Shown here one piece after another: positions 11,947 to 22,774 of a DNA stretch of 64,000 nt. The position numbers were made by a program, and so were the translations under genes. Source of the DNA: Rhabditophanes sp. KR3021 (lineage: Eukaryota; Nematoda; Chromadorea; Rhabditida; Alloionematidae); NCBI GenBank assembly GCA_963281155.1, contig CAUJLY010000003.1, positions 3,038,001 through 3,102,000 on the forward strand. Reading direction: 5' to 3'. Below the pieces are notes generated by a model. That model saw only the letters and a list, made by a program, of their open reading frames with translations, was not told where the DNA came from and made no database searches. The number at the start of each line of letters is the position of its first letter. The first letter of the stretch is position 1.

Positions 11947-13098
11947 ATGTTCCCACAACAATTTCAATATGGACAAAGTTTCAATCCTGTGAATGGGTTC
12001 ATGCCATATAATCCTGCTTTTTTTCAACCTAACCCTTTTACTAATCAAGCTAATTTGGTTGAATCCTCAGATTATACACCCAATGGATTGCAAAATATTG
12101 TGAGTGGAGTTGAAGAAAATGCATCAAAATATTCAAATGATACGGTTTTATCAAGTGGATACAACTCAATTCCTTCACAAACCACTTCTCCCAATAACTC
12201 TATAGATAGCTATGAAGTTAAAAGGGATGAGTTAATATTCCCAGTTGAACAGAATCCTTTCGAACCATTCCGTTTCAATAATGCTTCTTCTGGAATCTCC
12301 GTTAAACTTGTGAAAGAAGACTTATGGAAACGGTTTCATGATAACACATGCGAAATGATCGTAACGCGAGCTGGAAGGTAAATTAATTTTTTATTTTCGC
12401 TTTTTATCGTTATTTAGGAAAGTATTTCCCGCACCAGAGTATATAATTGAAGGTCTTGAAGAAGAAGGGGAATATTTTATTCATATGTACATTGAACGAG
12501 TTGGAACCGATAAGTATAAGTATACTGAGGGAAAATGGCAAGTTGCGGGGCGTGGTGAACCAGTTGTTGGAGAGCGTAAACCAATTTTTCATAGAAATGG
12601 CTCTGTTCAGAAGGGAAGTGAAATCAGTAGAGAAATTTTTTCATTTGATAACATCAAAATTACTAACAATCCAAACGCTTATGAACATGTAAGTTACAGA
12701 TTCATAAATAGTTTAAATATCTTATATTCCAGGTTTTATTGAAATCAATGCACAAATACCAAGTAAAATTATTAATTTTTAAGAACGAGCTTGATGGGAA
12801 GTTAGTTCCTCTGTATCTCCATGAAGAGGATCACATGCAATTTATGGCAGTCACCGCCTATCAAAATGCAAAGGTTACGTCTTTAAAAATTGGAAATAAC
12901 AAGTATGCCAAAGGTAGCAGAGGAGGTTCTGACAGGAAAGCAAAGACCAAGGAAGTAAATTGTTCAGATAAAGAAACACATCAACTTCCAATGATTCAAC
13001 CTTTCCAGCAAAATGCAATGCTAATGAATGGTTGGCCAAACCCTTTTTATTTAAATCAACAAATGATGATGCAAAATCCCTACAACTGGCATTATTAA
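11947..13098 (+). CDS. T-box transcription factor (divergent nematode type)
   Basis: Three exons, 11947-12377, 12418-12688 and 12733-13098, give 355 aa. The N-terminus (1-115) is rich in N, P, F and S. The T-box spans about 115-300. It opens with VKLVKEDLWKRFHDNTCEMI, continues with TRAGRKVFP and the beta-sheet core, and ends with FMAVTAYQNAKVTSLKIGNN, the hallmark C-terminal T-box block contacting the DNA minor groove. An unusual Glu-rich loop (EGLEEEGEYF) follows the usual FP motif. A short N/M/P-rich tail follows. Both introns (40 and 44 nt) keep frame. T-box factors bind TCACACCT-type sites and control cell fate. Nematodes have fast-evolving T-box paralogues and the subclass cannot be set by eye. 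Confidence 0.93.
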
Positions 13099-13804
13099 TT
13101 GTAACTCTGGTGCGAATTTTAATTATATTATCAAGTTGTAATTTAACTTTTAATTCCATAAAAACTTTTCTAGTTTTGCCAAATTGTATTGACCATTTCT
13201 TTAATATCTTTTTTACATAATATATCTTCTTTTTAGAACTAATTAATTTTGGAAAATAAAACTGCTTAAAATAAAGTCTATCATCTTATTCAGTTAGCCT
13301 GATACATCGGGATCAGGTAAGAGGTATCTTAATAATACATTTGTAATGCTGGATCATTGCATTTTTTAAATTGTGTCATATGACTTGCCATAAACATTTT
13401 TACCGCCAAATAATTCTTTGAGCATAGTTTAAAATTTGCACAGACATCACATACAGACATTATGTCTCTCTTCCAACACTATCTGTGAGAGATGATGGTA
13501 TACCATGCCTGTCAAAACGTTTTTCAGCACACAACTGCCCCGCGCTTAGCATATACAGTTGCAAGTAGTGTAGTAATCGGAGTATAAATGCTCAGTCGAA
13601 TAGTCTACGTCGTCTTGTTAGGTGTACCATCCCAACACACTTATTATTTTTACTATGACAGTATTGTCATTCTTTACGTTTTCTTTCCGTAAACTGTTGC
13701 TTTTTATTAAGTTATATGCTCTAAATAATATTAATCATTGAATGTTATTTTTGTACTTTACATCATTTTAAACTTCATTTTATACTAAATTTATTTTTGT
13801 AGAT
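13099..13804. other. Intergenic: promoter region of HMG-box gene
   Basis: Contains a TATA-like GAGTATAAATG at about 13578-13588. The sequence CTTGTTAG|GTGTACC near 13620 could be a 5' UTR exon ending at a donor, with the acceptor TTTTTGTAG directly before the ATG at 13805. No ORF supported. Confidence 0.45.
13580..13590 (+). promoter_or_regulatory. TATA-like box for HMG-box gene
   Basis: GGAGTATAAATGCTCAGTCG, followed about 30 nt later by a pyrimidine/purine start-like sequence. It lies about 220 nt upstream of the start codon, with a probable 5' UTR intron or trans-splice acceptor in between. Confidence 0.4.
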
Positions 13805-14629
13805 ATGAAAAGCACAAAGAGACAAGCCAAGGAAACTCCTTTCAAAAAGCAGACAAGTGTCTCAAGTGAAAGCGAACACGAAGACGTAGAAGAAGCCAAA
13901 GGCATTCACGGCATTAAAATTCCCGTAAGTGACCTTCTCAATATTTGTAAACACATCACCGAGGATAGTGGTTTTGAAAACAAAAAAGGGTCAGTTAAGC
14001 TAGGGTCGGTCAAACAAAATTGGGAATCTATTAGTCAAGGAACTGTTGCCGAAATTGATTCTAGTTTTAAGGCTGCCTTCCGTACCGCATGCAAGAAAGA
14101 ACATGTCCCACTTAAGGTTATGGCATCGATGATTGAAAGTGTTTTCAGCAGCAACAGCTACCCGCAATTGCTTCCTGATTGGCCAAAGAAAAACCCATCT
14201 GCTTTTCAAACTTTCCTTAGTCTTAAAGGAATCACAAACCATTTTACTATCATCCCCGACTCTGTCAAGGCCGAATTTAATGATGAAAAGAATGAAAACA
14301 AACAAAAGGCACTTAGCTTGTACAAGGATGCTTGTCACGAATACAATCTGGTTTTGGAGGATTTTATTAAAGCTCATCCCGAATTTTCATCTGAACAAAT
14401 CGAGTTTACTAAAACTCATTTAGTTGATCTCAACAAGGACAAAAGCAAGTCTAAATCAAGAATAGTTGCTAACAAACGCAAAAGTGCATTCGATTTCTTT
14501 AAGTTGACCAAAAAAGGAAAGTATACTGATCTCACCGACGAGGAAAGAGACGCTAAGTTGGCGAAAGCTTTCAAAAAAATTGGCACTGATCAAAAAGCTA
14601 TTTTTAGCGCTCTTGAAGAAAATCAGTAA
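13805..14629 (+). CDS. HMG-box protein, UBF-like layout
   Basis: Single exon, 274 aa. A basic/acidic N-terminus is followed by a helical segment (about 38-115) containing an NWESI motif. Two HMG-box-like segments follow. The first is preceded by DWPKKNPSAFQTFL and runs into EDFIKAHPEF (about 118-205). The second starts RKSAFDFFKLTKKGKY and continues LTDEERDAKLAKAFKKIG (about 223-260). In UBF (Pol I upstream binding factor) an N-terminal dimerisation region leads into a DFPKKP-type linker and tandem HMG boxes each ending in a HPE/HPD motif, the same order as here. Both boxes lack some core aromatic residues, so DNA-binding strength is uncertain. The ATG sits 4 nt after a TTTTTGTAG acceptor. 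Confidence 0.7.
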   Translation: MKSTKRQAKETPFKKQTSVSSESEHEDVEEAKGIHGIKIPVSDLLNICKHITEDSGFENKKGSVKLGSVKQNWESISQGTVAEIDSSFKAAFRTACKKEHVPLKVMASMIESVFSSNSYPQLLPDWPKKNPSAFQTFLSLKGITNHFTIIPDSVKAEFNDEKNENKQKALSLYKDACHEYNLVLEDFIKAHPEFSSEQIEFTKTHLVDLNKDKSKSKSRIVANKRKSAFDFFKLTKKGKYTDLTDEERDAKLAKAFKKIGTDQKAIFSALEENQ

Positions 14630-14876
14630 TTAAAATTCGTTATATTGTTTTATGTCATATTGATCTTGCGTTTTTGTTAATAAATTCCTTCTTTTGATAT
14701 ATGTATTATTTATCCGCGTACAAATTAATAATAACTTCAATTCCAAACAAGTTGGTGATACATTTATTTAAACTACAAACCAACGACTTTCTTTAAAATA
14801 ATTTATTTAGTTTTACAATTGAAGGTTAAAATAAATAAATATATACAAAAAAAATATTTGCTAAAGTATAAGAACT

Positions 14877-17800
14877 TTATAATTTAAATTCAGCGAATCT
14901 CTCAGCAGCCTTGTTGGCGCGTTTGACAATTTCATCTGGGACACCGGCAATCTTAGCAACATAAAATCCATATGACTTGGGGCAAATTCCATCCGCTAAC
15001 TTATACAGGAAAGTAACATCGTCATTTGTTGGTTCGTCGGTTTCATTTTCGACAACACAAGACATATGTCCCAAGTAAATTTTGGGGTGATTAACGAATT
15101 TAGCACATAGGTTTTGAAAATGAGTAGAAAAGATACTTCTACATTGGATTTTCTCAGCAAGATACTTTAAAGCAGCTCCAGCAATGGCATATCCGTCAAC
15201 AGTTCCTGTACCACGGCCAAGTTCATCCATCAAGACAAAGGAATTCTTAGTAGCATTAGTAAGAATCATGTTGGTTTCATTCAACTCAACTGCAAATGTA
15301 CTTTCACCGCTAAAGATCTTATCATTTGCACCAATTCTAGTGAAAATTCTGTCCACAGGAGTAAGTTCCATCTTTTGAGCTGGTACCATTGATCCAAGAT
15401 GAGCCAGAATTATTAAGGTGGCTGTTTGACGCATCAAAGTACTTTTACCTCCCATATTGGGTCCGGTCATCAGCATAACTCTCCCTTTCGAATCATCCAA
15501 AACCGTATCATTTGACATGTAATCTGAAGTGGCTGATAAGTTCGTTTTGATAGTATTGACAAGATTAAGAGCAAGTGAAGGATGATATCCTTGTTCAATT
15601 CTCAAATAGACATCGTCTGTTTCGAAATCAAATTCTGGCATAGTCATTTCTAATCCAGAAGTTAGAGAATAGTAAGTAAGTGAGATTAGGCAATCAAGAC
15701 GAGCAATTTTCATTAAGCCGGAAGTTAGTTGGCCAATCATTGAATCAAACAAGGCATAGATTTTACGGGTAAGAGCACCTCTAGCCTCTTCTTGTTGATT
15801 TGTGGCATCCTTCAGATTATTAACAAGCATTTCATTTTGATTACACGTGTATCTTACAGAATTTTTGGTTTTCCCAACTTGTTCAAAATCATCGGGTGGT
15901 TCAATTCCATTTGGTATTTCAATTGCCTTAGTAAGTTTCCCTGCATCGCAATACTTGATTTTTTCGCAGCGCAATTTTCTTTTTAGATTTGACAAATAAT
16001 TATCCAAATCTTGGTTGCAGCGGTCATATCTTTCAACACACTCATCAAACTCACTGTCGTATCCCTTGATAGTAATAATTAAGCCATCCTCTTGAGCTTG
16101 CTCAGAATCAAATGAAGACGTGAAAGCTTCAACATCTTCTTCACTGAAATCAAATGGTTGGCCAAACATATCCTTCAGAGCACTATTTTCAATCATCAAA
16201 CTAGAGTTTTTGATAATGTCTACAATTTGAACGATCTTTTTGAAACCATTGACCAGTCTGATGAAATCCTTGATACGTCTTTTGTTGTAAATTTTGGCAT
16301 CGAAAAACATAGCTCGGCCATCTGGATGTTGATCAACTCTGTAATTGAGGCTACTTGTGTGGTTCTTTTGCAATAGCTTCTCCAGATCGGGAATTTGTTT
16401 CAGAACTTCGACAATTTGTCCCATGCATTCATTGCTATTATTATCTCTTAAGATTAAAATAGCCTTCTGTCTTTGAGTTAACTCTCTGGAATCACAAGTT
16501 GGGGCGCAGATCCATTTTCTAAACAATCTTTTTCCAAAAACAGTAGTACAGTGATTTAAGACATTGTGAAAGGAAGCTTTGGAGGTAATAACCAGAGTGG
16601 GGTCATATTTACCAGATGGTATCATTGGTGGCTAAAACAAATAAGTATTATTAAGGAAAAAAACAATTTGGAATATAATAACTGTATATTAGTATATTTA
16701 TAAGTATAATTTCATTTGTTAAGTAATGAGATCCTTGTGTAATATTCAATTTTATTAAGTAACTTTGTTCAAACTTAACTACTTCGAGTAGTTTACATAA
16801 TATGTGATCACGTATATATCAACATTTGCCGTTTTTCAGATATCAAAGTCAAAGAGAAAAGCGTTAGGTCTCATAACTGATCATTCTGTAGCTAAGAAAC
16901 GGCAGAACTTTATTAAGGGATCTTTTGTTGCAGTATAAAGATAGTGATGAAATCAATGGAATTGTTTATTCATTGGAAGAGGAAAATATGACCATAGTGA
17001 AATTAGGTATTGCGGGTCAAGTAAAGGAGATGGAAATGATCGCGATGGTAGATCAAAGGTACATTTCTATGATTCGTATCTGGCTAAGATTTTTGATTTA
17101 CTGTCAACGAAGGATTAACCGTCATCTGTTACTAAATGTTAATGAAGCAAGACAAACTTTATGTTCTATTAACGTTAATGATTTGGAGTATAACGAGTTG
17201 TAGAGCATGTTCACGAAGCTTTGAAGGCTTCCGGTGTTAATGGTAATTGGATGAATACAAAACTACAAATGAACGTAATAGGATGTTGACGGTAAAAAGC
17301 TATGAAACTGCTTTCATACAATCAAAAGGCTGGGATGCTGATCATAAAGCTGGTGTCAACAAAAAAGAAATGCAAAAAGCTGGACGCCCAAATGCAACAT
17401 GATGAAAACTTAAAAAATAATGATTTGTCTTTTAATCAGGTCTCTTTTTAATTTGCTAAATTGTTTTTATCAAACTTACCAGCAAGTTTAGTTGAAAGAT
17501 TACATCTCCATCGAGAATTAACTTTCTATTGTTCCATCTGTTTCTTCCAGCAATTTCCTCCGAAATTCTTTCACTGTTCATATCTGCTGGCAAGAGGAGT
17601 TCGAAATGCTTCATAGAAACCATGTCTACGTCAATTAAACAGCGACCCAAATAATACAAAAGAGCTCCAAAACTCTTCATTGCACAAACATATCTTTCCT
17701 TGGTTTTCGGGATTGGACCAGATGTGACTTGAACCATTGATTTGATCTCTTCAGGCCATTCATCTACAAAGGAGCCTAAGTATTTTTCATCGCACAAATT

Positions 17801-19261
17801 ATAGATAGTTGTATGAGCTTCCATAAATTCAGCCTTTGAGATTAAGTATTCGAATTTAGTGTAAGGAAGGAGAGAAGTGAGCAAAGCAATAACGTGCTTT
17901 GATACGCAATTCTTCTCAAGGAGAAGTTGAGCAGGTTGAAAGTGAGAGACGAGAGTTCTTAGCCCAGAAAAAGTGGCGTTATCTTCAAATTGAGTCAGAT
18001 AGAACTTGCCAACACATGTATTGATAAAGCAAATACCAAAAGTAGTTGCATTATTCTCCTTTTGAATGGTTGTAATTGCCATAAGGAAGTTTTCATTCTC
18101 TCCATCATTGCTGTCTACGCAGAGGTCATTTTCAGCGTCAATGGCTGCACATGTTCTAGAAGCCCTATTTGTTACACGACAAATTTCTCTGTTTACAACT
18201 TGTGGAACTTTTTGGTTAGCTTTTTTAAATTCAATTTTTCTCTGCTCCAACCCTTCAGGAGTTTCGGTTTGTTCAATTCGAGCTACTGAATGTCCAAATT
18301 TGAGCAGTTGTTCGGCATACAAGCCATAACTCTTTTCAGGAAAGCCCACGTGAGCATAATCTCCTTTCATGTAGTTCAAGCCCATTAGGTCGTGTCCTAT
18401 TTCCGCATCCATGTGGTACAATTCATAGAACCGCCCAACTTTGTGGAACAAAATTGTATCAAAATGAGTTCTTTTAAAATCCCACCATTGTTTGTGGCCC
18501 GGTGTTACTTTATCGTAATATGCAGCAGGAACGAACAAAGTTTTGCTGTCATAATTTGGATGATCAGGCCTACGTCCCTCACTATCTTTGATATTTTCCT
18601 TCAATAAAAAGTGAATAGCGGGAAATTCTTTGTTTCCAGTAGTAATGCAAGACGTTGACTCCATCAATTTCTCTTCTTGCATTTTAGAGAGTTTGGGAGC
18701 ATTTGGTAAATCATCCAGGTTGATTTCTTTGCCTTTTCCAATACATCTATCAAATGCCGAAGTCAGATTCTTAGGTTCTTGCAAATTAGTACTTGATGGT
18801 CTGATAATAGTTGAGAGGCTGGAAGATACATTCTTACTTGAGTTAGGGGTACTTTTCTCAACATCCATACCAAGCTCATCATCTTCCTCGTCAGACGAAA
18901 TAGCCGCTCTTCTCTTCTTCGAAGCAAGCTTGGAGGTGTTTGGTGTAAAAAACTCATCATCTGAGTCAGAGTCCTGCCGTTTTCTCTTAGGAGCGGGAGT
19001 CTCTGAAAAATGGATGACATCAGTAAAAATGTGTAGGTTTAACATGAACTTACTCGTCTTGCTTTTAGCATTACTATTAGAGTCATTTCTGAGCGGTGTT
19101 CGGTTTGGAGTGCGGGAACTGGAACCTAATCATAAATTAAGAGTTAAATATTATAATGATAATAACTTACCAGGATTACGAGATGGAGTAACTCTATTTT
19201 GAGTCGAAGGAGTCGTAGGTGCCGAGCATTTAAAGAAACTATTCAACGATGTCTGTTTCAT
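14877..19261 (-). CDS. msh-6: DNA mismatch repair protein MSH6
   Basis: Four exons, 19171-19261, 19054-19125, 17480-19002 and 14877-16631, give 1146 aa. The first residues MKQTSLNSFFK form a PCNA-binding PIP box (QTSLNSFF), as in MSH6 orthologues. A disordered acidic/basic linker with KRKR and KKRR signals follows; no PWWP domain is present. The mismatch-binding domain has the Phe-X-Glu motif in KVGRFYELYHMDAEIG (about 246-248), diagnostic of MSH6/MutS. The connector, clamp and lever regions lead to the ATPase: Walker A GPNMGGKST (about 952-960) and Walker B SFVLMDELGRGTG (about 1026-1034), then STHF. MSH6 pairs with MSH2 (MutS-alpha) to recognise base mismatches and small loops in the nucleus. 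Intron 3 (16632-17479, 848 nt) is unusually long and holds a decayed plus-strand element. It is divergently placed from MRRF. Confidence 0.96.
16750..17479 (+). mobile_element. Decayed element filling MSH6 intron 3
   Basis: This long intron carries, antisense to MSH6, a coding-like stretch with stops and frameshifts. It begins after TTTTTCAG with a basic KSKRKALGLITDHSVAKKRQ reading, then a 92-codon open frame at 16925-17203, then further fragments. Its left part (about 16756-16870) and its right part (about 17416-17470, ending next to the MSH6 donor) resemble the ends of the sequence in the cadherin intron at 49837-50552. No transposase, RT or integrase is recognised. Boundaries are approximate. 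Confidence 0.55.
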
Positions 19262-19439
19262 CGTTTTTTAGTCACTTTAAAAAATTGAAAGGTATGCGGT
19301 GCGTGTAGCGCTCTTTGTCTTCTTTTAAAACACAGAGGATCGGCGTGAGATGTGGGTGTGGAAAAATGTTACCGTTAGAATGAAAGTCAATGTGACAACC
19401 AAACTGTTTTGATAAGTTTGTTTGATTAGTTGTCTCAAT
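19262..19439. promoter_or_regulatory. Short divergent promoter between msh-6 and mrrf
   Basis: Only 178 nt separate the start codons of MSH6 (minus) and mitochondrial RRF (plus), so both promoters must lie here or overlap. No motif is certain. Confidence 0.5.
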
Positions 19440-20329
19440 ATGCTGAAGAATAGCTTCAGAATTTTCCAATCAGCAAGATGCTTGCAATTGAGGCCAACAA
19501 ATGAGTTATCATCTGCGTTGAGTAAAAATAACAATCTACTTTTGAATACAAAAGCCGAAATGAGCTTATCCTCACCCATGCTCAAAGTTAAAAAAGGAAC
19601 TAAAGAAAAGCACCAAAATTCAGTAAGTATAATGATGACAGTTGTATAAATAAATAATTTAGTCTGCCCAAGCATTCGTTCCCGATTCTGACAACGAAAT
19701 TTTCATTAAAGCAAAGAGTGAAATGGAACGTCTTGAACAAATTTTAGTTGAAGAATTATCAAAACACTTTTCTTTACAAGTAGACTTACGCGTGTATGAA
19801 GATATTTTGGTCAAATTAGATGATGGATCCGTAGGTTTAAATAGAATGTACAACTTAATATGTTTATTCAGGAAAAAAGAATGAACATTTTGGGAAGAGT
19901 TTCACTCAAAAACGCTCATATGGTCATGATAAACTTCTCTGATAACCCTGCTGCAATCAAAAATGCCAAGCTAGCAATTCAAAAGAGTGCCTTAAATGTG
20001 AATCCACAACACGAAGGAGTTGTATTGTATATGCCAGTTCCAAGAATGACTAGAGAAAGAAGGGAAAAATTAGCCGAATCTGCCAAATTATCCATTTACA
20101 ATGATTATAAGACTGCTCTTAATGCCGTATGTTTGTATTTAACTTTTATTTAATGGTAATTTTTTAGGTTTATGTAAAAGGTGACAAAACTTCAACCAAA
20201 ACGTCAAAGTCTATTGACGTTGCTCAAAGCATAAGAAACAACCTGCTGGCTTTGAAGAAAGTAATGGAAACAAAAGGATTGGCACATGTCGAAACAAAAC
20301 AAAAATCATTACTTAGTGAAGTAGCATAA
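19440..20329 (+). CDS. mrrf-1: Mitochondrial ribosome recycling factor
   Basis: Four exons, 19440-19622, 19663-19830, 19872-20126 and 20168-20329, give 255 aa. The N-terminus (about 1-60) is basic with S/L/R residues (MLKNSFRIFQSARCLQL), as for a mitochondrial presequence. The RRF core starts around AFVPDSDNEIF. Diagnostic RRF features are the MERLEQILVEELSKHFSLQV helix, VSLKNAHMVMINFSDNP, and the hinge and head motif VVLYMPVPRMTRERREKLAE. The final helices end before SLLSEVA. RRF works with mitochondrial EF-G2 to split post-termination mitoribosomes. Introns are 40-41 nt and keep frame. The length fits animal MRRF (about 250-260 aa). Confidence 0.93.
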
Positions 20330-20404
20330 ATAATTTACTTGTTATAAAAAATTATCATTTTAAATAAGAATTTTACACCGAGATACGTTTTTGTTTCTTT
20401 CAAG

Positions 20405-21098
20405 TTAGACAACGATATCTTCTAAACGTTTAGCTCCATCTTTTGTAATAATCATGACACTGTAACGTGGAATATTGGCAACGAAACGCTTCTTTCCTTC
20501 TTGGAGACATCTTTTCATGGCGGCAAGTCCATCTTCTTGGGACATGTCTTTTCTGTACATGTTGTCCATGATGGCGTAGCAGAAACGTCCCACGAATCCA
20601 CGGAACAAGTAGTTCTAAAATGGGTTAAAATAGTTGTTGTATTAAATCAAAAAAGTTACTTGGTCAGGGACGGCGTTACCAAGATAGTCAATTGATCCAA
20701 GGAAAGCTTTCTTTTCATGGTCATCAAAACCACCGACTAGCATTTCAACTTGGTAGGCGTCAGAAGATCTGAGAGCTGAAGCAATACTGTCGCGAAGCCA
20801 ATGATGGGCAGAACGTGGGCTGATTTCATATCCGTTTCTCAATTGATACAAGTGTAAATTTTTTTGAGCGAAATCACCGAAGGCTGAAACATCTCCATCT
20901 TCCCCAATCAAACTCATGTAAAGCTTTTCTCCAAGTTGGAATTCCTTCTTTTGCTCTAAATATTTACATTAATAGACAGATATATGCTTACTAACCTTCA
21001 GTAAGGATGACAGCTCCATATGCAAAGCAACTCTTGTCGGATGCCAAGATAACGTAATCGTCGGTACGAATACCTGCGAGAAAATGCATGCCAGCCAT
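20405..21098 (-). CDS. pbs-4: Proteasome subunit beta type 2 (beta-4)
   Basis: Three exons, 20996-21098, 20660-20955 and 20405-20614, give 202 aa against 201 aa in human PSMB2. Family features: the N-terminal GIRTDDYVILASDKS strand, the GEKLYMSLIGEDGDV turn, NLHLYQLRNGYEISP, the QVEMLVGGFDDHE strand and the C-terminal CLQEGKKRFVANIPRYSVMIITKDG. This subunit is a non-catalytic beta of the 20S core: it has no propeptide-exposed Thr1. An acceptor (CTCATTTTAG) lies about 10 nt upstream of the ATG and could be a trans-splice site. It is the last member of the same-strand run 20.4-25.7 kb. Confidence 0.93.
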
Positions 21099-21469
21099 AG
21101 TTTCTAGATTCTAAAATGAGTAAAATTTATTAAAAACAATAATATTCATCTAAATTTTGATGATCATAGTAAAACAATTTGCTTATTGTGTTACAACGAG
21201 CACCGTACCAACCAAAAATGATGAGTAAAGAAGTTTTCGTTGTGTGACATCTTTGGCGAGCAATTTACATTTTATGTGTATTTTAACGCTAATAAATTGT
21301 TGTAAACCATATTTAGTGGAAAACAAATACACCAAAAGTTTTTTGTAAATTAAAAAACAAATGGAATTGAATAAATTAAGAAAAACAAAAGGATTTGAAT
21401 AAATTGAAGAATAAAAGAAATTGTAGAAAGAATTTAATTAACACATAAAACAATATTATGATTTAAATT

Positions 21470-21619
21470 TTAAGCTACTACTTCTCTTCTTTCTTCCTCG
21501 TGGTGAAATAAACTACCAATTTCATTTTTAGACATATCACATTTACTTGTGAAATATTTCACTGAGTTAGGTTTGAGGTTACCTTCCTTCGCCAAAGCCT
21601 TTATTTGAGCAGAGGGCAT
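21470..21619 (-). CDS. Possible 49-aa protein, unrecognised
   Basis: ATGCCCTCTGCTCAAATAAAGG opens a 49-codon frame to TAA at 21470: a Lys/Ala-rich start, a central hydrophilic part and an acidic/basic end (HHEEERREVVA). It sits between ELP5 and PSMB2 on the same strand, with 150 and 371 nt gaps, as a small cistron would. GC content and codon choice look coding-like compared with the flanks. No family recognised; an internal GTAAC...CAG pair also allows a spliced version. Confidence 0.4.
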   Translation of the reverse strand: MPSAQIKALAKEGNLKPNSVKYFTSKCDMSKNEIGSLFHHEEERREVVA

Positions 21620-21769
21620 TTTAAGGGAAATATTTGGTCTATAACAATAATGCTAAACGCTAACTATGTGCCATTATTTATTTTGCTTAAATATACCAAT
21701 CAAAATCCAAATTATAATTATTGTAAATAGGAAAGAAATTAAGATAAAGAATAACAACTAAACAATTAA

Positions 21770-22611
21770 TCAAATGTCTAAATCATCATCTTCATCGTCC
21801 ATGGCGTCATCATCTTGAAAAATGATTCTTCCTCCTGCTCTGACGGTACTTGAACTACTCATTTCAACAACAGTCTTACTATTTCCAGTATTTTGTTGCA
21901 ACATAAACGGCAATTGCTTGACGGAGTCAGTTTGAGCTGCCATAACTTGAGTATTACGAACATCTGGGCTTTCTTGAACCTCAACTTTTTTTTCTTCTTC
22001 TTTAACTATTGGGGATTCTTTTGAAACATTCACAACTCTATTAACTCCGAACTTTGTGAATGTTAAATAGTCAGTCTTGTACACTTTATTAGAAGCAACA
22101 GAAATTCTTTTACAGTGGAATGCTTGGTCATCGTAATCATCCATTGGCTTAATCACTTGATCGGAAATTAATGGTAAGCGGAAATATTCTGCATTTAATT
22201 TTGCTTGAACATCATTAATAGGTCTGCCACCTTCCTCTGGATAATCAGCAATAATAACAACCTTATTTCTTTGAGAAATCATAGCAATTACTTTCTTCCA
22301 TTCTTTTGGGGAATAGCAATGGACAAATGCATAAAAATCAAAAATGACAACACATTTGTTCTCCATCTCTTCAAGCCATTCTTTACCATATTTTAAAAAG
22401 TTTAAAGTCGTAAACTTGACATACTTTTCAGGCTGATTATCTGTAAGACAAGATCTGTTGAATGCCTTTCGAATTAACTTAAGTAATGTCATTTTGTCTG
22501 TCTCTCTAAAGCCATCATCTAAAATAATATTTATAAAAAATTAATAGAAAACTTACTCAAAATAGAAATGACGTGATCACTTTTATTAGTCCAAATTTGA
22601 GACAAATCCAT
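21770..22611 (-). CDS. ELP5: Elongator complex subunit 5 (ELP5-like)
   Basis: Two exons, 22557-22611 and 21770-22518 (38-nt intron), give 267 aa. The N-terminal two-thirds alternates strands and helices in a RecA-like pattern, with a hydrophobic strand (CVVIFDFYAFVHCY) and another (KVVIIADYP) but no Walker A, as in Elp4/5/6. The extreme C-terminus GGRIIFQDDDAMDDEDDDLDI matches the conserved acidic ELP5 tail ending in DDDLDI. ELP5 links ELP4 and ELP6 in the hexameric ring that assists tRNA wobble-uridine modification by Elongator. Start chosen at MDLSQIWTNK, just after a CAACTAG acceptor-like site. The ELP5 call rests mainly on the tail, size and fold pattern. Confidence 0.72.
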
Positions 22612-22774
22612 TCTAGTTGATACCGATAATCTAATTGACAATAGATGTAAAATAAATAAATGCGTTTTCAACTGATGTGGTCCGCGACGTTTTTTACACA
22701 CAAACGTTCAAATTTAAAAAGGTTTATTAAGAATAAAAAGAAAGAAAGAACATGTATTAATAAGGTGAATCAAA

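Noticed and set aside
19021..19045. Start of MSH6 exon 3 frame at MLNLHIFTDV
   Set aside because: Those codons are intron 2 read through; GTAAGT...TTTTTCAG removes them and joins the PIP-box exon in frame.
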